Shown: piece by piece, positions 12,501-23,454 of the stretch
Layout of the letters: each line of letters begins with the position of its first letter
How positions within the stretch are numbered: the stretch's first letter is position 1
Assembly: GCF_020085105.1 (NCBI RefSeq)
Contig: NC_058043.1
Location: forward strand, 9,537,167 to 9,601,166
Source: Siniperca chuatsi
Taxonomy: Eukaryota; Chordata; Actinopteri; Centrarchiformes; Sinipercidae
DNA length: 64,000 nt
Direction: 5' to 3'
Made by a program: the position numbers and the translations under genes
Notes under the pieces: model-generated
Databases searched by the model: none
What the model was told of the DNA's origin: nothing
What the model saw: the letters and a program-made list of their open reading frames with translations, nothing else

Positions 12501-15500
12501 AAAGCATTTAAAAAATGTGTGTTTCCTGTTTCTTTTGTCTATGTTTGCTTTAACAACCTCACACAGCTGAATTTGACTGTTATTTTCTGGTCTTAACAGT
12601 GGCTATCAAGAAAAGGTCCAGAGTCCCTGGGGTTATGATCACTCAGTATGTTGAGCAACTCCCTACAGGAAAGTCAACACCTGACTTAACCCGGAAGCCA
12701 ATGGCTATAACTGTTCAAGAGGGTAAATAACAAACCCACAAAGTAAAACTGTGATTATAAAAACACTATCAACTGTATCCCTGTTGTATGGCTCACTGTA
12801 TTTTGATTTTTCAGGTAAAAAAGGGATTTTCAAAGCTATGGTTAGTGGTGAGCCAGCACCAACTGTAACATGGGGGCGTAATAAGGGCAAGGTTGATGAC
12901 CCAGAAAAGTACAAGACCAGATTTGATGAAAGAGCTCAAGAGCACATTCTTGAAGTGAGAAAAAAGCATTTAAATGAAATGCTCCACATCTTGTAAAACA
13001 CGTACTAATATATGTACGCTTCTGTACAATGCAATGTAACTATGACAATATTGCTTTGTCAGATACTCAGTGTAAAACCAGATCAAGCTGACACCTACAA
13101 ATGCTTTGTCACCAATGAGTATGGACAGGCTGTCTGCACTGCAACTCTCAGTGTTATTGAAGGTAAAAGACAGATTATTACCACGCAACATGCTCATTAT
13201 AAATCAATCAAATTAGAGTATAATATACTGTAGCTTGGACTATTCACTTATGATTTCTTGTTTTGCTACTGTTTTTGTTTTTTTCCAGTTGGTTTCAAGA
13301 AGAAAGGCCAGGCAGGTATGACATTTACCACAGAACTATGATGGAGCTTAAATTTCCTCTTTCTAGCATCCATTAATTCATAGATTTATTTTCTAGGATT
13401 ACAGAGATTTTATGATTGTGTTTTTTTTCTTGAATTTGGATCTCAGCAGCAATTACAACAATGTGTGTTGAACATGGTCATAAAATACTGAGACCTATGC
13501 TGTAATTTAAAAAAAGACCCAATGAATTGTTAAAGATGTACAAATCAGTCTGATTGTTTTGTTTGTTTTTCCAATTTACATCTCATATTCTTTCAGCAAA
13601 TGGACAAGCGCCACAGGATTTCAGATCGATGCTTAAGAAAACGTAAGTTTAAGTCCAAATCAGTATTTATTTTTTATTTTTTATATGTACTGCTGTGAAC
13701 CCCTCCAAAACATATTACGCTGTTCCTCTCTTTTCAGTGTTGTTGTCACCAGAAAAAAACAACTCCCACCAAGAAAGGAGGGAGAAATTGATCCAAAGCT
13801 CTGGGAGCTGCTTCTCAGTGCACCAAAGAAGGACTATGAAAAAATCTGTTTGGACTTTGGCGTTACTGACTTTCGCTGGATGCTGAAGAGACTCAAACAG
13901 ATGAAAAAGGAAAGGGAAGATGAGCAGGCAAAGGTAGGGTACTATATGCAGTTTGTAACAGCTGCACAAGAATTCTGGATCATGTATTTTGAACCTGCAA
14001 AATGTTGATGAGGTTTTAACCAAGAAAATTGATTTCTAAGTATTTTTTAGAGTTTAGATTTTTTTCCTTCCTGTGCAAGAAGTCTAGTTTTGCCTGAGGC
14101 TAACCGAGCCTAGTGCACCTTAACAAGTACACATCCATGCTCTGTTCAATGGCACTTAAGTTAAAAATGTCTGATGTTCAGAGCAAAATCTACAGATACA
14201 CAGGACTTTTTTTTATCTCTTTTGTAGGTTGTAGAGAAACTGGAAAATGTGAAACAAATAGAAGTAAAACCCAATGGAAAAGCTGAATTTAGCCTCGACA
14301 TGAAATTATGGGATCCCAACAGTGCGATTAACTTATACAAGGTGAGTTGATATGTATTCCAAGATAAACTATTTAAAACCGATCAACACTCAAATAAGAA
14401 AAAAAATAAATAAATCAAAAAACCTAATCTAACTACTTTTCTCTAAAAAGGATGGGACAATGGTTCCATATGGTGATGATGAAAATTCAAAGCATAGCCT
14501 TAAGAAAACAGGCACAAAGTATGTTTTCAGCATCAAAGATCCTCAGCCAGAAGATTCTGGATTTTACCAGGTTGATGTTGAAGAGGCAAATGTCCTTACA
14601 ACTGACTTTCAAGGTAATGTCTAACTGTTGCAACTGTAATAAAACAGGGCGATTGTATTGGCAGTTGGCGAGACAATTCAAGCCACATTTGGGAATGAGA
14701 AGTCAGTCAGTTAATCCACACCCACCCTTCCTCCTCTCTCAGTGCCTGCTGTGGAGTTCATAGCCAAGATTAAGGATGTGAAGGCTGTTGAAAGTGAGGA
14801 CGCCATCTTTCAATGTGTCTTGTCAACACCCCTCAACAGAATTACCTGGTCAAAACAGGACTCATCACTTGAACATGGTGGCAAATATGAGATCACTGTC
14901 TCAGAGGACAAACTAATTCACACATTGAGAGTTAAAGACTGTGAAATGGCAGATAATGGAGCATATTATGCGATTGCTGGGATAACTTCCAGCAGTGCCT
15001 CTCTCACAGTGGAAGGTGGGACATATTTTCTTTTTTCATATTGATATATACATTAATAAATAAAATATTAATCTAAGCTTGATAGTGTGATACCTAAACA
15101 CTCCTTGAATATTTGCTTTTCAAAAAATGAATTATTCTCCCTACTTGTTTGTGTTTACTGCAATTCAGCTGATCCAAATGGTAAAGGCTGTAAGGGCTCC
15201 AAAACTGGGGATCAAGATGACCTGACTAAGCTTGCATTGGAACAGCAGGCCAAGCTACAAAAAGAGAAAGACGACTTGGAGGCAGCCAGACGAGCACAGG
15301 CTGAAAAGGATGCTGCACTGGGGGATGGAGGAGATGGTTCTGGTGATGGGTCTGGTGGCAAGACTGATGGAAACAAGACTGATGGAAACAAGACTGATGG
15401 AAAAAAGGGTGACGGAGAAGACAAGAATAAGAACCTCCTGACAGATGGAGATGATGAAAATAAAAAGGATCATACAGATGATAAGAAAAAGAAGCGATTA

Positions 15501-18500
15501 CGAACTGGCCCTTTGGTTCCCAACACCGTTATAGGTAAAATCCTTGCATTGTGTGAAGACTGAATAATGTGTCACTGCATTGCAGAGATAAAATAATGTC
15601 ATAGTTTTAGTTTCAGTTCTCATATGTCTCTTCTACTGCATACTGTATATTGTCAGCTTTGCTATCTGGGCCCGTATTTATCAAATGTCTCAGAATTACT
15701 CCTACGTGGACGTTTGACTAGAAATAAGGTTGGCCCCAATCTAGAGTAAAATGTGAGAGATAGTTACAGTAGGATGATTTCTACTTTCAACAAAGTGGGA
15801 AAAGGAAGATAAAATGTATAGACTAAGGTGTGTATTAACATTTTTAGTTCCAAGATAATTTAGGCCTATAAATTACAAGAAACTTCTTTAAACTGTTCTT
15901 TGTGGAGTTGGCACAGGTCATATATGTGTGGATGGACAAAATTGATCACAAATAGCCACCTGATGAAAAAATCTGGTGAAAATTGGATTACATTCAGAAA
16001 GTTAAAAATGTTTACTATGCTTAAAATAGGTCTGACCATTTTGGGCTGAACTTCAGGAGTCAGTAATCATGTGGCTTTTAAATTATGGATTGTAAATGGG
16101 TAAGGGTAATTTTTCAATACCACATAACTCACTATAATTAGAAGTTCAGTGAGTGTAACCATCATCAGACAAACTATTAAATGTAGAAAAACAAAGACAA
16201 ACAACAAAAAAAAATTAATGGCCACTTAAGTACAATTTTTATGGCCTTTGTAAAATTATTGTAAATGTTTAGGGGAAAAACTGTTTAATTGAATTATGAT
16301 AAAGGATTTTAATGATATACTTCATGATACATTTTCTGCAGCCCTGCATGTTGACCAGTAGAGAGAGACATACTGTAAACAAGAAAACAAACAGTGGTGA
16401 AGCTGGACAGGAGCAGGGATGTTCTGGTCATTGCTATCCTTGATTTGCTTATGCCAAAAAATAGAAAACTGCTTGCTCATGTGCTTTCTGCATTTGTCTG
16501 CGCTGTTTACTCGACACTTTTTATTTGTATGGAACTGAACACTAAAATGGTACATTTAGTCTGGTTGGAGGCACACATTATACTCATCCCATTGGTATTG
16601 CTGCTATTTAAAATGTTTGGTGAAGTTTGTCAGGTCTAGCTTAATATAGCCCATTCCAGCTGTCTTCACTTGAGCAAATAATATATTTGTTTTTTATGCT
16701 ACATGGTAATTATATGACATTTTCACTGCAAACTGTACTAACATCAACAAGGGGAAACACCTTAAAAACACTAAATGCCCCCTCTGTAGCCATTCATACC
16801 TCACAACCACTACCTTTTGTAAATTCTAATATAACATATTTACCAGAGGTTACATATGACAAAATACAATACACACTACGCCATTTTGATTATTTCTAAA
16901 TGTTCACTTTGTTCTTACTGTTGCAGATCGAGGTGTTCAGTTTGTCAGTGGGCTGTCAGATACTGTTGCTAATACTGGTGAACGGGCAGAGCTGTCTTGC
17001 AAACTAAGCAGTGAGACCTCTGAGGGACATTGGTATAAAAATGGGAAGCTGGTAAGTCAACTATTCCAGGAGAATTACGTACTGCTGCCATGCTTATCGC
17101 TGTTCCCTAACTTGTTAAACCATAAAGGTCAACTGTAGTCCAAAATATTATATAGTACATTGCATACCTTCATTTATCAAAATGTTTGTCTTATGAACAT
17201 TGAATCTTTTCATCTGACAAGCTAACCAATGAGGATGGGGTAACAATTATCAAAGATGGAGCATGTCACAGGCTGATAATTGATTGCTGTAAAAAAGATG
17301 ATGCAGCTGTGTACCGCTTTGAAGCTGAAGGCCGTAAATCAGAAGCAACACTTAATATTCAAGGTTAGAATAAAAACTAATAACATGGTTTGGTATCAAA
17401 TGATAAATTATCCCCTGGTTTAAAAAGGTTTAGGTTTTTGACAAAAACTTTTTTTTCCTCTAACATTGAAGACCCACCAAAAATCGATGCTGAAGCGCTA
17501 GGAAAATTCACAAAGCCAGTCATTATAAAGGCAGGTGAAAATGCCGAATGGAAGCTGCCATTCTCAGGTGGGGCACCTATGAATATACAGTGGTACAAGG
17601 ATGATGAAGAGCTTTTGCCTGCCCTCAATGTGAAGATTGAAACATCAGCTACTGAGAGCAGACTACGCCTTGCTAAGTGCCAAAGGAAAGACGGTGGAGA
17701 GGTCAAAATAAAAATAAAAAATCAATTTGGTACAACAGAAGCTATTTCCAAACTTATTGTACTAGGTGAGTTGACAATAGGAGACTTAAAGTTTGCCATG
17801 TATTACAGATTGTACTGTATGTAAAGAGATAAATGCTTTTTGCTGTTAGTATGATTTATTTTCATTTTCGTCAACAGACAAACCCACACGACCACAAGGA
17901 CCTGTGGACATTATGGAAAGTGCTGTAACATCTGTTGAGTTCAAATGGAAACCGCCAAAAGATAATGGTGGATGCCCGGTCACAAATTATATCATAGAAC
18001 GCCAACAAGTAGGGCGCAATAAGTGGTCAAATCTCGGTGAGATCCCTGGCAGCAACCCAAGTTACAAAGATTCAGATGTGGACCCTGGAAGGAGATACTG
18101 CTACCGGATCAGAGCCAAGAACGCAGAAGGCATCAGTGATTACCTGCAGACAGAGGACATACCAGCTGGTGTATTACGTAAGTCTTTGGCTGGAGCCTAA
18201 TTTAGGCTTTGTAGGATGAGGCTATTTTTGCTCTTGTCTGATGAAAACCTGTTAACTTCTTGGGAAGCACGTAGATTAATCACCGAGTGAAACAAACAAA
18301 CAAAAGATTACACACATTTGGCATGTGGCCATTAAATATTTAAAAGAAACCATGAGGCAATTCAGTCAGTATTACTCCAACAGAACAACATATGTGCTGT
18401 GTGATGGAGTATTAGTCTAGATTATCATTTTTGATTCTTCCACTAAGAGTCTCCAAAATTAGAAATTTTTCAAATAATACACGCAGGGGATTTAATCACT

Positions 18501-21500
18501 TCTACTTAGCCTGATAACCAACTTTTCCACAATGTATCACAGAAATATTTTTGCATTAAAGCATGGTGTACAGGAGTTGTGTGACATGTTTCAATTAATA
18601 AAAAGAACATTAGAGCAACATAACATAACATGGAATAGATAGAATGTCATGTTTCCCCCACAGGTTATCCTGGACCCCCGACAGCACCTAAAGTGCTCAG
18701 TGCCTTTAAAGCCTGCATCAATCTGGCATGGTGTCCTCCATGTGACACTGGAGGAACCAAAATAGTGGGATACAATTTGGAAAAGAACAAGAAAGGCACT
18801 AATTACTGGAGCCTCGTAAACCAAGGAGGGCCTATTACAGGTATCCAACTCATGACAAACTGCAGGAATCCACCGTGATTGGCTACAGTGTGAAAATAAA
18901 CGCCTGCTATCCGCCTACATCAATGAACATTTCTAGTGATATGATATATGTTTCTTCCTTTTTCCACAGACACAAAGTATGCAGTGAAAGATGTTTTTGA
19001 AGGGGCAGCATATGAATTTAGGGTGTCTGCTATCAACCTATCTGGTGCTGGAGATCCTAGTATTCCATGTGACACAGTAATCGCAAGAGATCCAATGAGT
19101 AAGCCAGTCCCACTGAATTCTTATATTCTACTGCAGTTGTCTTCACTGAAAAATTATGCAAGTCAGGCTTTATGTTGAACCAAGATGTTCAATATAATGC
19201 TGTCTGTAGCTCTTTATGTAATATAAAATCACAGCAATGCTGAGCTAATAACATCCCATTGCTATAATTTCAGAACCCCCGGGCAAAGTCACAGACCTGA
19301 AATTAACATCCTCCAATTACACAACATTTTCACTGGCTTGGACTAAACCTAAAGAAATGAAAGGAGTAGAGGATGAAGCCGAAGGGTACTACGTGGAGAT
19401 CAGACCAATAGAAAGCCTTGAATGGACCCGCTGTAATGCCATCCCAATTACTCTAACTTCCTACACTGTAATTGGTTTGAAGGCAATGGCCACATACTGG
19501 GTGAGAGTAATTGCCACCAATTATGGAGGTGATGGAGAACCTCAGGGCTTTGACAATTACATCATTGCCATGCCTCCTCCTGGTGAGAACATTTGAAATT
19601 CAACTCAACAACTTGACAGTTGCTTAAAGTTTAATCATAATAGTTTTCTCTAGTATTATTTAAAAATATTGCATAGCTCTGCAACAAGAAAATGTAGCCT
19701 ACATAACAGCTTTCCTTTAATTTTTTTTATAGTGCTTACAATGTTTTGTTTAATATCCATAGATATTGGCGTTAAAGACCACTGTAGTAGAGGCACAGTG
19801 ACTTGTTTTTGTTGTTTTTACCCAAAGGAGTTTCATGCCTGTTTCATAACCTGTGGTTCAATTATTAGCAACACTGTGGGATGGAAATACTGTAGGTTCC
19901 AGAGATCGCACGCAACGTGGTATTTTGAAAAGCTGGTGTACCCACAAAACAATGGATTACAATAAACAAAGGATCGGAAATGGAGCTGGATTTATACAGA
20001 TAGTGATCAATTATTAAAAATGTCGGGGTGCCTCGGTAGCTCACATGGTAGAGCGTGCACCACTTATCAAGGCTAAAGTAGCAGTGGCCCGGGCCCTTTC
20101 TTGCATATCATCCCCTGTCTATCACTATCAAAAAAAGCTTTAAAAAAATTCTACATTTTTAAAAATGTTTTATCCCAAAATTGTATATCTCTTATCTAGG
20201 TCTACAGGAATAGAAAATAAACAAAGGCAATGATTTCTTAGACAGTATTAAAAAATGCAAAGAATGAAAATATTATTTTAAACTACCAGACAGTTTGTAT
20301 AAATGCAAGAATCTAAATATTTTATTCTAAATTTTACCTTCACAGTGAGGCCAAAGTTTAAAGATCGCAACATGAAGACCTTTGTGGTGGTAAGATCTGG
20401 AAACACAGTCCGTCTGAACATCAGCTTTGAGGTATTGTGCCAGAAGTTTTTCTCCTAATGGGTTAATTTGAGAATGTTTTTTATTGTGTGAGCCTTTAAG
20501 CTGACATTATCAGAATTTTTAATTAACAAATTAATCTGATATTTTTCTTATTGTCTACAGGCCTCCCCCCTGCCAGAAATCTCCTGGCTAAAGGACAGTA
20601 TTCCAGTGCCCAAACATGTAACAATTACCAACTCTGATAAAGGCTCTCAACTGTTAATCCCCACATCTGAACGATCTGACAACGGCATCTACACCATTAC
20701 TGTTAAGAACATTGTCGGCCAGGAGAGCTTCAATGTTGAAATCAGAGTTACAGGTGAATCTCAGTGTGCCTGGCCATCAACTACTACTTTTCATGGCCTG
20801 GTATATAAAACATATTACAAACAGTTCGGTTACAGAGACTGAACGCATACTCTTTGCTGGCCTCATTAGATGTTCCTTCCCAGCTATTTAGCACACGAAA
20901 CACTTGACCCAACAAATTCCATCAAAGAGAAACTGAGCTGGATACAGATAATGTATATAGGAAGTACTATATGTTGGATAGAAAGATAGATAGACACTTT
21001 TGTAACTCAGACCTCACTATTTTTGCGTACTAAACAATAAGGTCTTTTTCAGGCAAGGAGATAGAGTAATTTGAATTGGAATATGAATGGTAATTAAACA
21101 GGATTAGTGTGAATTTATAATTATTCATTGTTTCACATAGAGAGTTATTAATAACAAGTACAAGGGAGATTAATGAGAATTTATACAGGACATAAACTTC
21201 ATTCTAACACTCTTGAATCCTATTACAAACATATACAAAGCAGAAAAAATGTATCGACAAACAGCTACTAAGAGAAAGGAGGGTGATGGATAAACACAGC
21301 AGAGATACATTGTCTACACACAATGAAGATAATGTGTGATGAAATAATCTCAACTCAATGTCCACTTACTAACTTTTTCTGAGCTTTTAACAGCATCTCA
21401 CAGTCTCAGTACCAATCTCTGTCATCATCAGACCCCCATATGCCATATGGTAACCCCTGTCTCAGGCTAAAGATGGTCTTAAGCATTGAATGAGAAAGGT

Positions 21501-23159
21501 TTCACTAATGAAGACCATGAGTTGTGGTTAAAAGCGCTAAAAAAAAGCTAGAAAGTGGAACCTGACTTGAGATTATTTTGCTAAAATAGTGATTTCAAGG
21601 TTGAAATTAACTTCAATGCTCAAATAAAGATACTGGCTTCTGGATTAGATTTCCTCTGTTTTATACTTGAAACAAAACCTACTAAACCAAATGACATCTT
21701 AATATATTTGTGAATATACTCCATTGCAGCAGTCCGTTGTTCTCTAAACTTTTTGACACTGGCTTTATCAAATCCCCAGCTGATGGTTTCCAGCATTTTT
21801 TTTCACTGTGCTACACTAACTGGTGTTGTTGGCAGCAGTTATCAGTCTACTATCAGTGTTACTGGGTTAAAGATAATTTGAAGTAACCTATAGTATCCAG
21901 TGCCAACATTAGGTGAAAGAGTTCAATTTTCTGCTAAGTAAGCCTCTCTAACATAACACCGTTTTTGTTATCAAACTAACCCTGTAATATCAGTAATCTG
22001 TATCTCTGTGCCTCTAAATCTGGTTCTAGATGACCCCAAGCCTCCAGGTCCAGTGGAGCTGGATCAGAACATCCCAGGAACAGTGACTCTCTCCTGGACT
22101 CCTTCTCCAGATGAGAAGAGGGATGACAGACTACACTACATGGTATCCAAGCGGGACTCCTTCAAACGCACTTGGAGGATAGTGGCAGACAACCTCTTCA
22201 ACAATAAGTTCACAGTTGTCAACATTTTGCCTGGGCGGGAGTATTACTTCAGGGTATTTGCTAAAAATGACATGGGTCTTTCATCACCTTCTGAAACCCC
22301 TGTGTTTGAAACCAAAAAGGAAAAAGGTTTGTGCCTCCAGTTAAAACACAAAGACATCTAAATCAATTCTTACTACGTTACACAACTCAAACAAACACAA
22401 ACCAGATCTCAGGGCTGTTTAACTCTAGTTACCCCTAAATACTCAACTTGGGAAGACTGTCTTCCACTACTTTGCAACTTGTCTCATCCCACTGGCCACT
22501 TTTAAACTTTTAACTTCAAATCTATTTAGTGATGTCTGTGATTGCATGGAGTTACATTTCGGGGAACAGCGGCTAGCATGGACGTAATGTCAGGATTTTG
22601 ACTCTCAATAGACTTGTTATCGATTCTATGTTAAGTTAGGGAAAATTGTCTTACAAGGCCACTAGTACAAAATTAGTACTTAACTATTATAATTCTGTGA
22701 AACCCTAAACTTTATGCATGTCGTTGTGTTTCAGGAAAAATCAAAATAAACATGCCAGAGACAAAACCCTTTGACTTCCAGACACCTCCATCATTTATCG
22801 TTCCCCTGAAGAGGCGTACAGCTCCACAGGGTTACGAGTGCTACATGAGCTGTGCAGTAAAGGGTGATCCAGCTCCACGTGTGACATGGTACCGCAACAA
22901 TATCAGCCTGAACACAAACACCAAATACCACATCACCAATGTATGTGGAGTCTGCTCCATGCTCATACTAAGGGTGGAACCCAAAGACAACGGGGAATAC
23001 AAAGTTGTCATTGAGAACAAACTGGGAACAGCAGAGTCCTCAATGACGCTGAATGTCAGAGGTATTAACACTGGTACAAGGTTTAAGAATCATACATTTT
23101 TACATAAAGTATGCAGATAAAACAAACTCAGAATATCAATATGTTTCTTTACAGAGTGA
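9502..23159 (+). CDS. igfn1: igfn1 copy 2, complete (Ig/FN3 sarcomeric protein, 1,322 aa)
   Basis: Coding exons: 9502-9538, 12600-12722, 12815-12954, 13063-13162, 13289-13315, 13597-13642, 13738-13933, 14228-14341, 14451-14613, 14743-15015, 15169-15534, 16927-17051, 17222-17363, 17472-17765, 17878-18177, 18664-18840, 18970-19098, 19274-19582, 20346-20431, 20561-20753, 22030-22326, 22735-23061 and 23155-23159. They total 3,969 nt in one frame, and every junction is GT-AG. Domains by residue: N-terminal peptide 1-43; Ig 44-136; tri-helix bundle like the MyBP-C M-domain 176-217 (motifs DYEKIC and MLKRLKQMKK); Ig 235-314; Ig 316-405; charged linker 407-525; Ig 530-617; Ig 618-715; three FN3 716-1020; Ig 1021-1113; FN3 1114-1212; Ig 1213-1321. 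The N-terminus (VPGVMITQYVEQLPTGKSTPD) matches vertebrate IGFN1. Function in the family: skeletal-muscle Z-disc/sarcomere scaffold. The start ATG is the only one in its exon, with an in-frame splice. Confidence 0.92.
9539..12599 (+). other. intron 2 of igfn1 copy 2
   Basis: A 3.1-kb intron lies between the start-codon exon and the first Ig-region exon. I see no coding exon in it. It has a short GAG run at 10387-10401 and a probable interspersed repeat at about 10850-11212. The rest is AT-rich unique-looking sequence. Confidence 0.6.
10850..11212. mobile_element. probable interspersed repeat in igfn1 intron
   Basis: This stretch is markedly less AT-rich than its surroundings. It has words such as GGGGAAACACGGAA and GAGACCCCTAGTGGCAGAA that I recognise as recurrent in fish genomes. 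I could not assign a class or exact ends, and no open reading frame is visible. Confidence 0.35.
13738..13933 (+). other. igfn1: exon encoding the MyBP-C-type tri-helix bundle of igfn1
   Basis: This exon of copy 2 covers residues 158-223. It contains LWELLLSAPKKDYEKICLDF followed by GVTDFRWMLKRLKQMKKE. The pattern (LW-LL---P--YE-I---G-TD-R-MLKRLK-M) is that of the helical bundle in the cardiac MyBP-C M-domain, which binds actin/myosin in that protein. The exon is preceded by two very small exons, 27 and 46 nt. The homology call is from memory of the family, not a search. Confidence 0.8.
15169..15534 (+). other. igfn1: charged low-complexity linker exon of igfn1
   Basis: Residues 407-528 of copy 2 contain no Ig or FN3 fold. 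A Lys/Glu/Ala coiled-coil-like stretch (QQAKLQKEKDDLEAARRAQA) is followed by a Gly/Asp/Lys/Asn-rich run with three near-identical KTDGN units, then a very acidic-basic tail ending in KKKKRLR. It sits between the third and fourth Ig domains. Mammalian IGFN1 has a very large low-complexity region in its middle, and this short exon may be its fish counterpart (inference). Confidence 0.65.
15360..15404 (+). repeat. in-frame 15-nt tandem repeat in igfn1 linker exon
   Basis: Three adjacent copies of AAGACTGATGGAAAC (the last ends AAAA) encode KTDGN-KTDGN-KTDGK. The unit is a multiple of three, so copy-number change would not break the frame. The tract is likely to vary in length between individuals. 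Confidence 0.85.
15535..16926 (+). other. intron after the linker exon of igfn1 copy 2
   Basis: A 1.4-kb AT-rich intron with good splice ends (GTAAAA at the left, TTGCAG at the right). No coding exon or confident repeat is seen in it. Confidence 0.55.
19274..19582 (+). other. igfn1: FN3 exon present in igfn1 copy 2 and absent from copy 1
   Basis: A single phase-1/phase-1 exon of 309 nt (residues 918-1020) encodes one complete FN3 domain (starts KPPGKVTDLKL, ends NYIIAMPPPG). In copy 1 the exon ending at 1901 is followed directly by the counterpart of the next Ig exon (2006-2085), with only a 104-bp intron and no FN3 exon. Because the exon is symmetric, its loss or gain leaves the frame intact. 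Confidence 0.85.
20024..20150 (+). mobile_element. tRNA-derived SINE, internally deleted
   Basis: It opens with GGGGTGCCTCGGTAGCTCAC and has a pol III A-box-like word (TAGCTCACATGG, 20037-20048). It continues to a body with GGCCCGGGCCCTTTCTTGCA and ATCATCCCCTGTCTATCAC, and ends A-rich. Full copies of this teleost SINE family carry a B-box (GTTCGATTCC-like) between the two GGCCC words. Here that piece is missing, so this copy is probably dead. It lies in an igfn1 intron. Confidence 0.75.
20754..22029 (+). other. intron of igfn1 copy 2 before the last FN3 exon
   Basis: About 1.3 kb of AT-rich sequence with a tiny GATA run near 20983-20992. I see no coding exon, clear repeat or RNA gene in it. 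Confidence 0.5.
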
Positions 23160-23430
23160 AGAAGAGCTGCAGCTGCTGGACAGAAGCTGAACCAACAGAT
23201 CCATCAATGTGTTTTAAATCAATTATGTAAAATTTAGTGATGACATATATTCATTTTAAGTTACTCCATTTCACACTAGTGTGATGCACCACTACTACTA
23301 AACACTTTCCAACAACTTTAGAAAGCTCCAGAAAACATGAATTGTGTCTTTTGGGAAAATGTTATATGATGTACTATTAAATTTTGGAGACATTTCATCA
23401 TCCTGCTTCTATTTACTTAAGATGTGGTCA

Positions 23431-23436
23431 AATAAA
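23431..23436 (+). terminator. polyadenylation signal of igfn1 copy 2
   Basis: AATAAA lies 272 bases after the stop codon, almost the same distance as in copy 1, and is followed by a T-rich run from 23453. This supports a 3' UTR of about 290-300 bases. Confidence 0.65.
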
Positions 23437-23454
23437 CTGCAAAATGGCACATGT

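Noticed and set aside
15212..15473. Two antisense open frames rich in Pro/Ser or Ile/Ser
   Set aside because: Shadows of the low-complexity igfn1 linker exon on the other strand.
20024..20150. Possible functional tRNA gene
   Set aside because: The A-box is present but the B-box and acceptor stem are not, and the sequence matches a SINE head and body.
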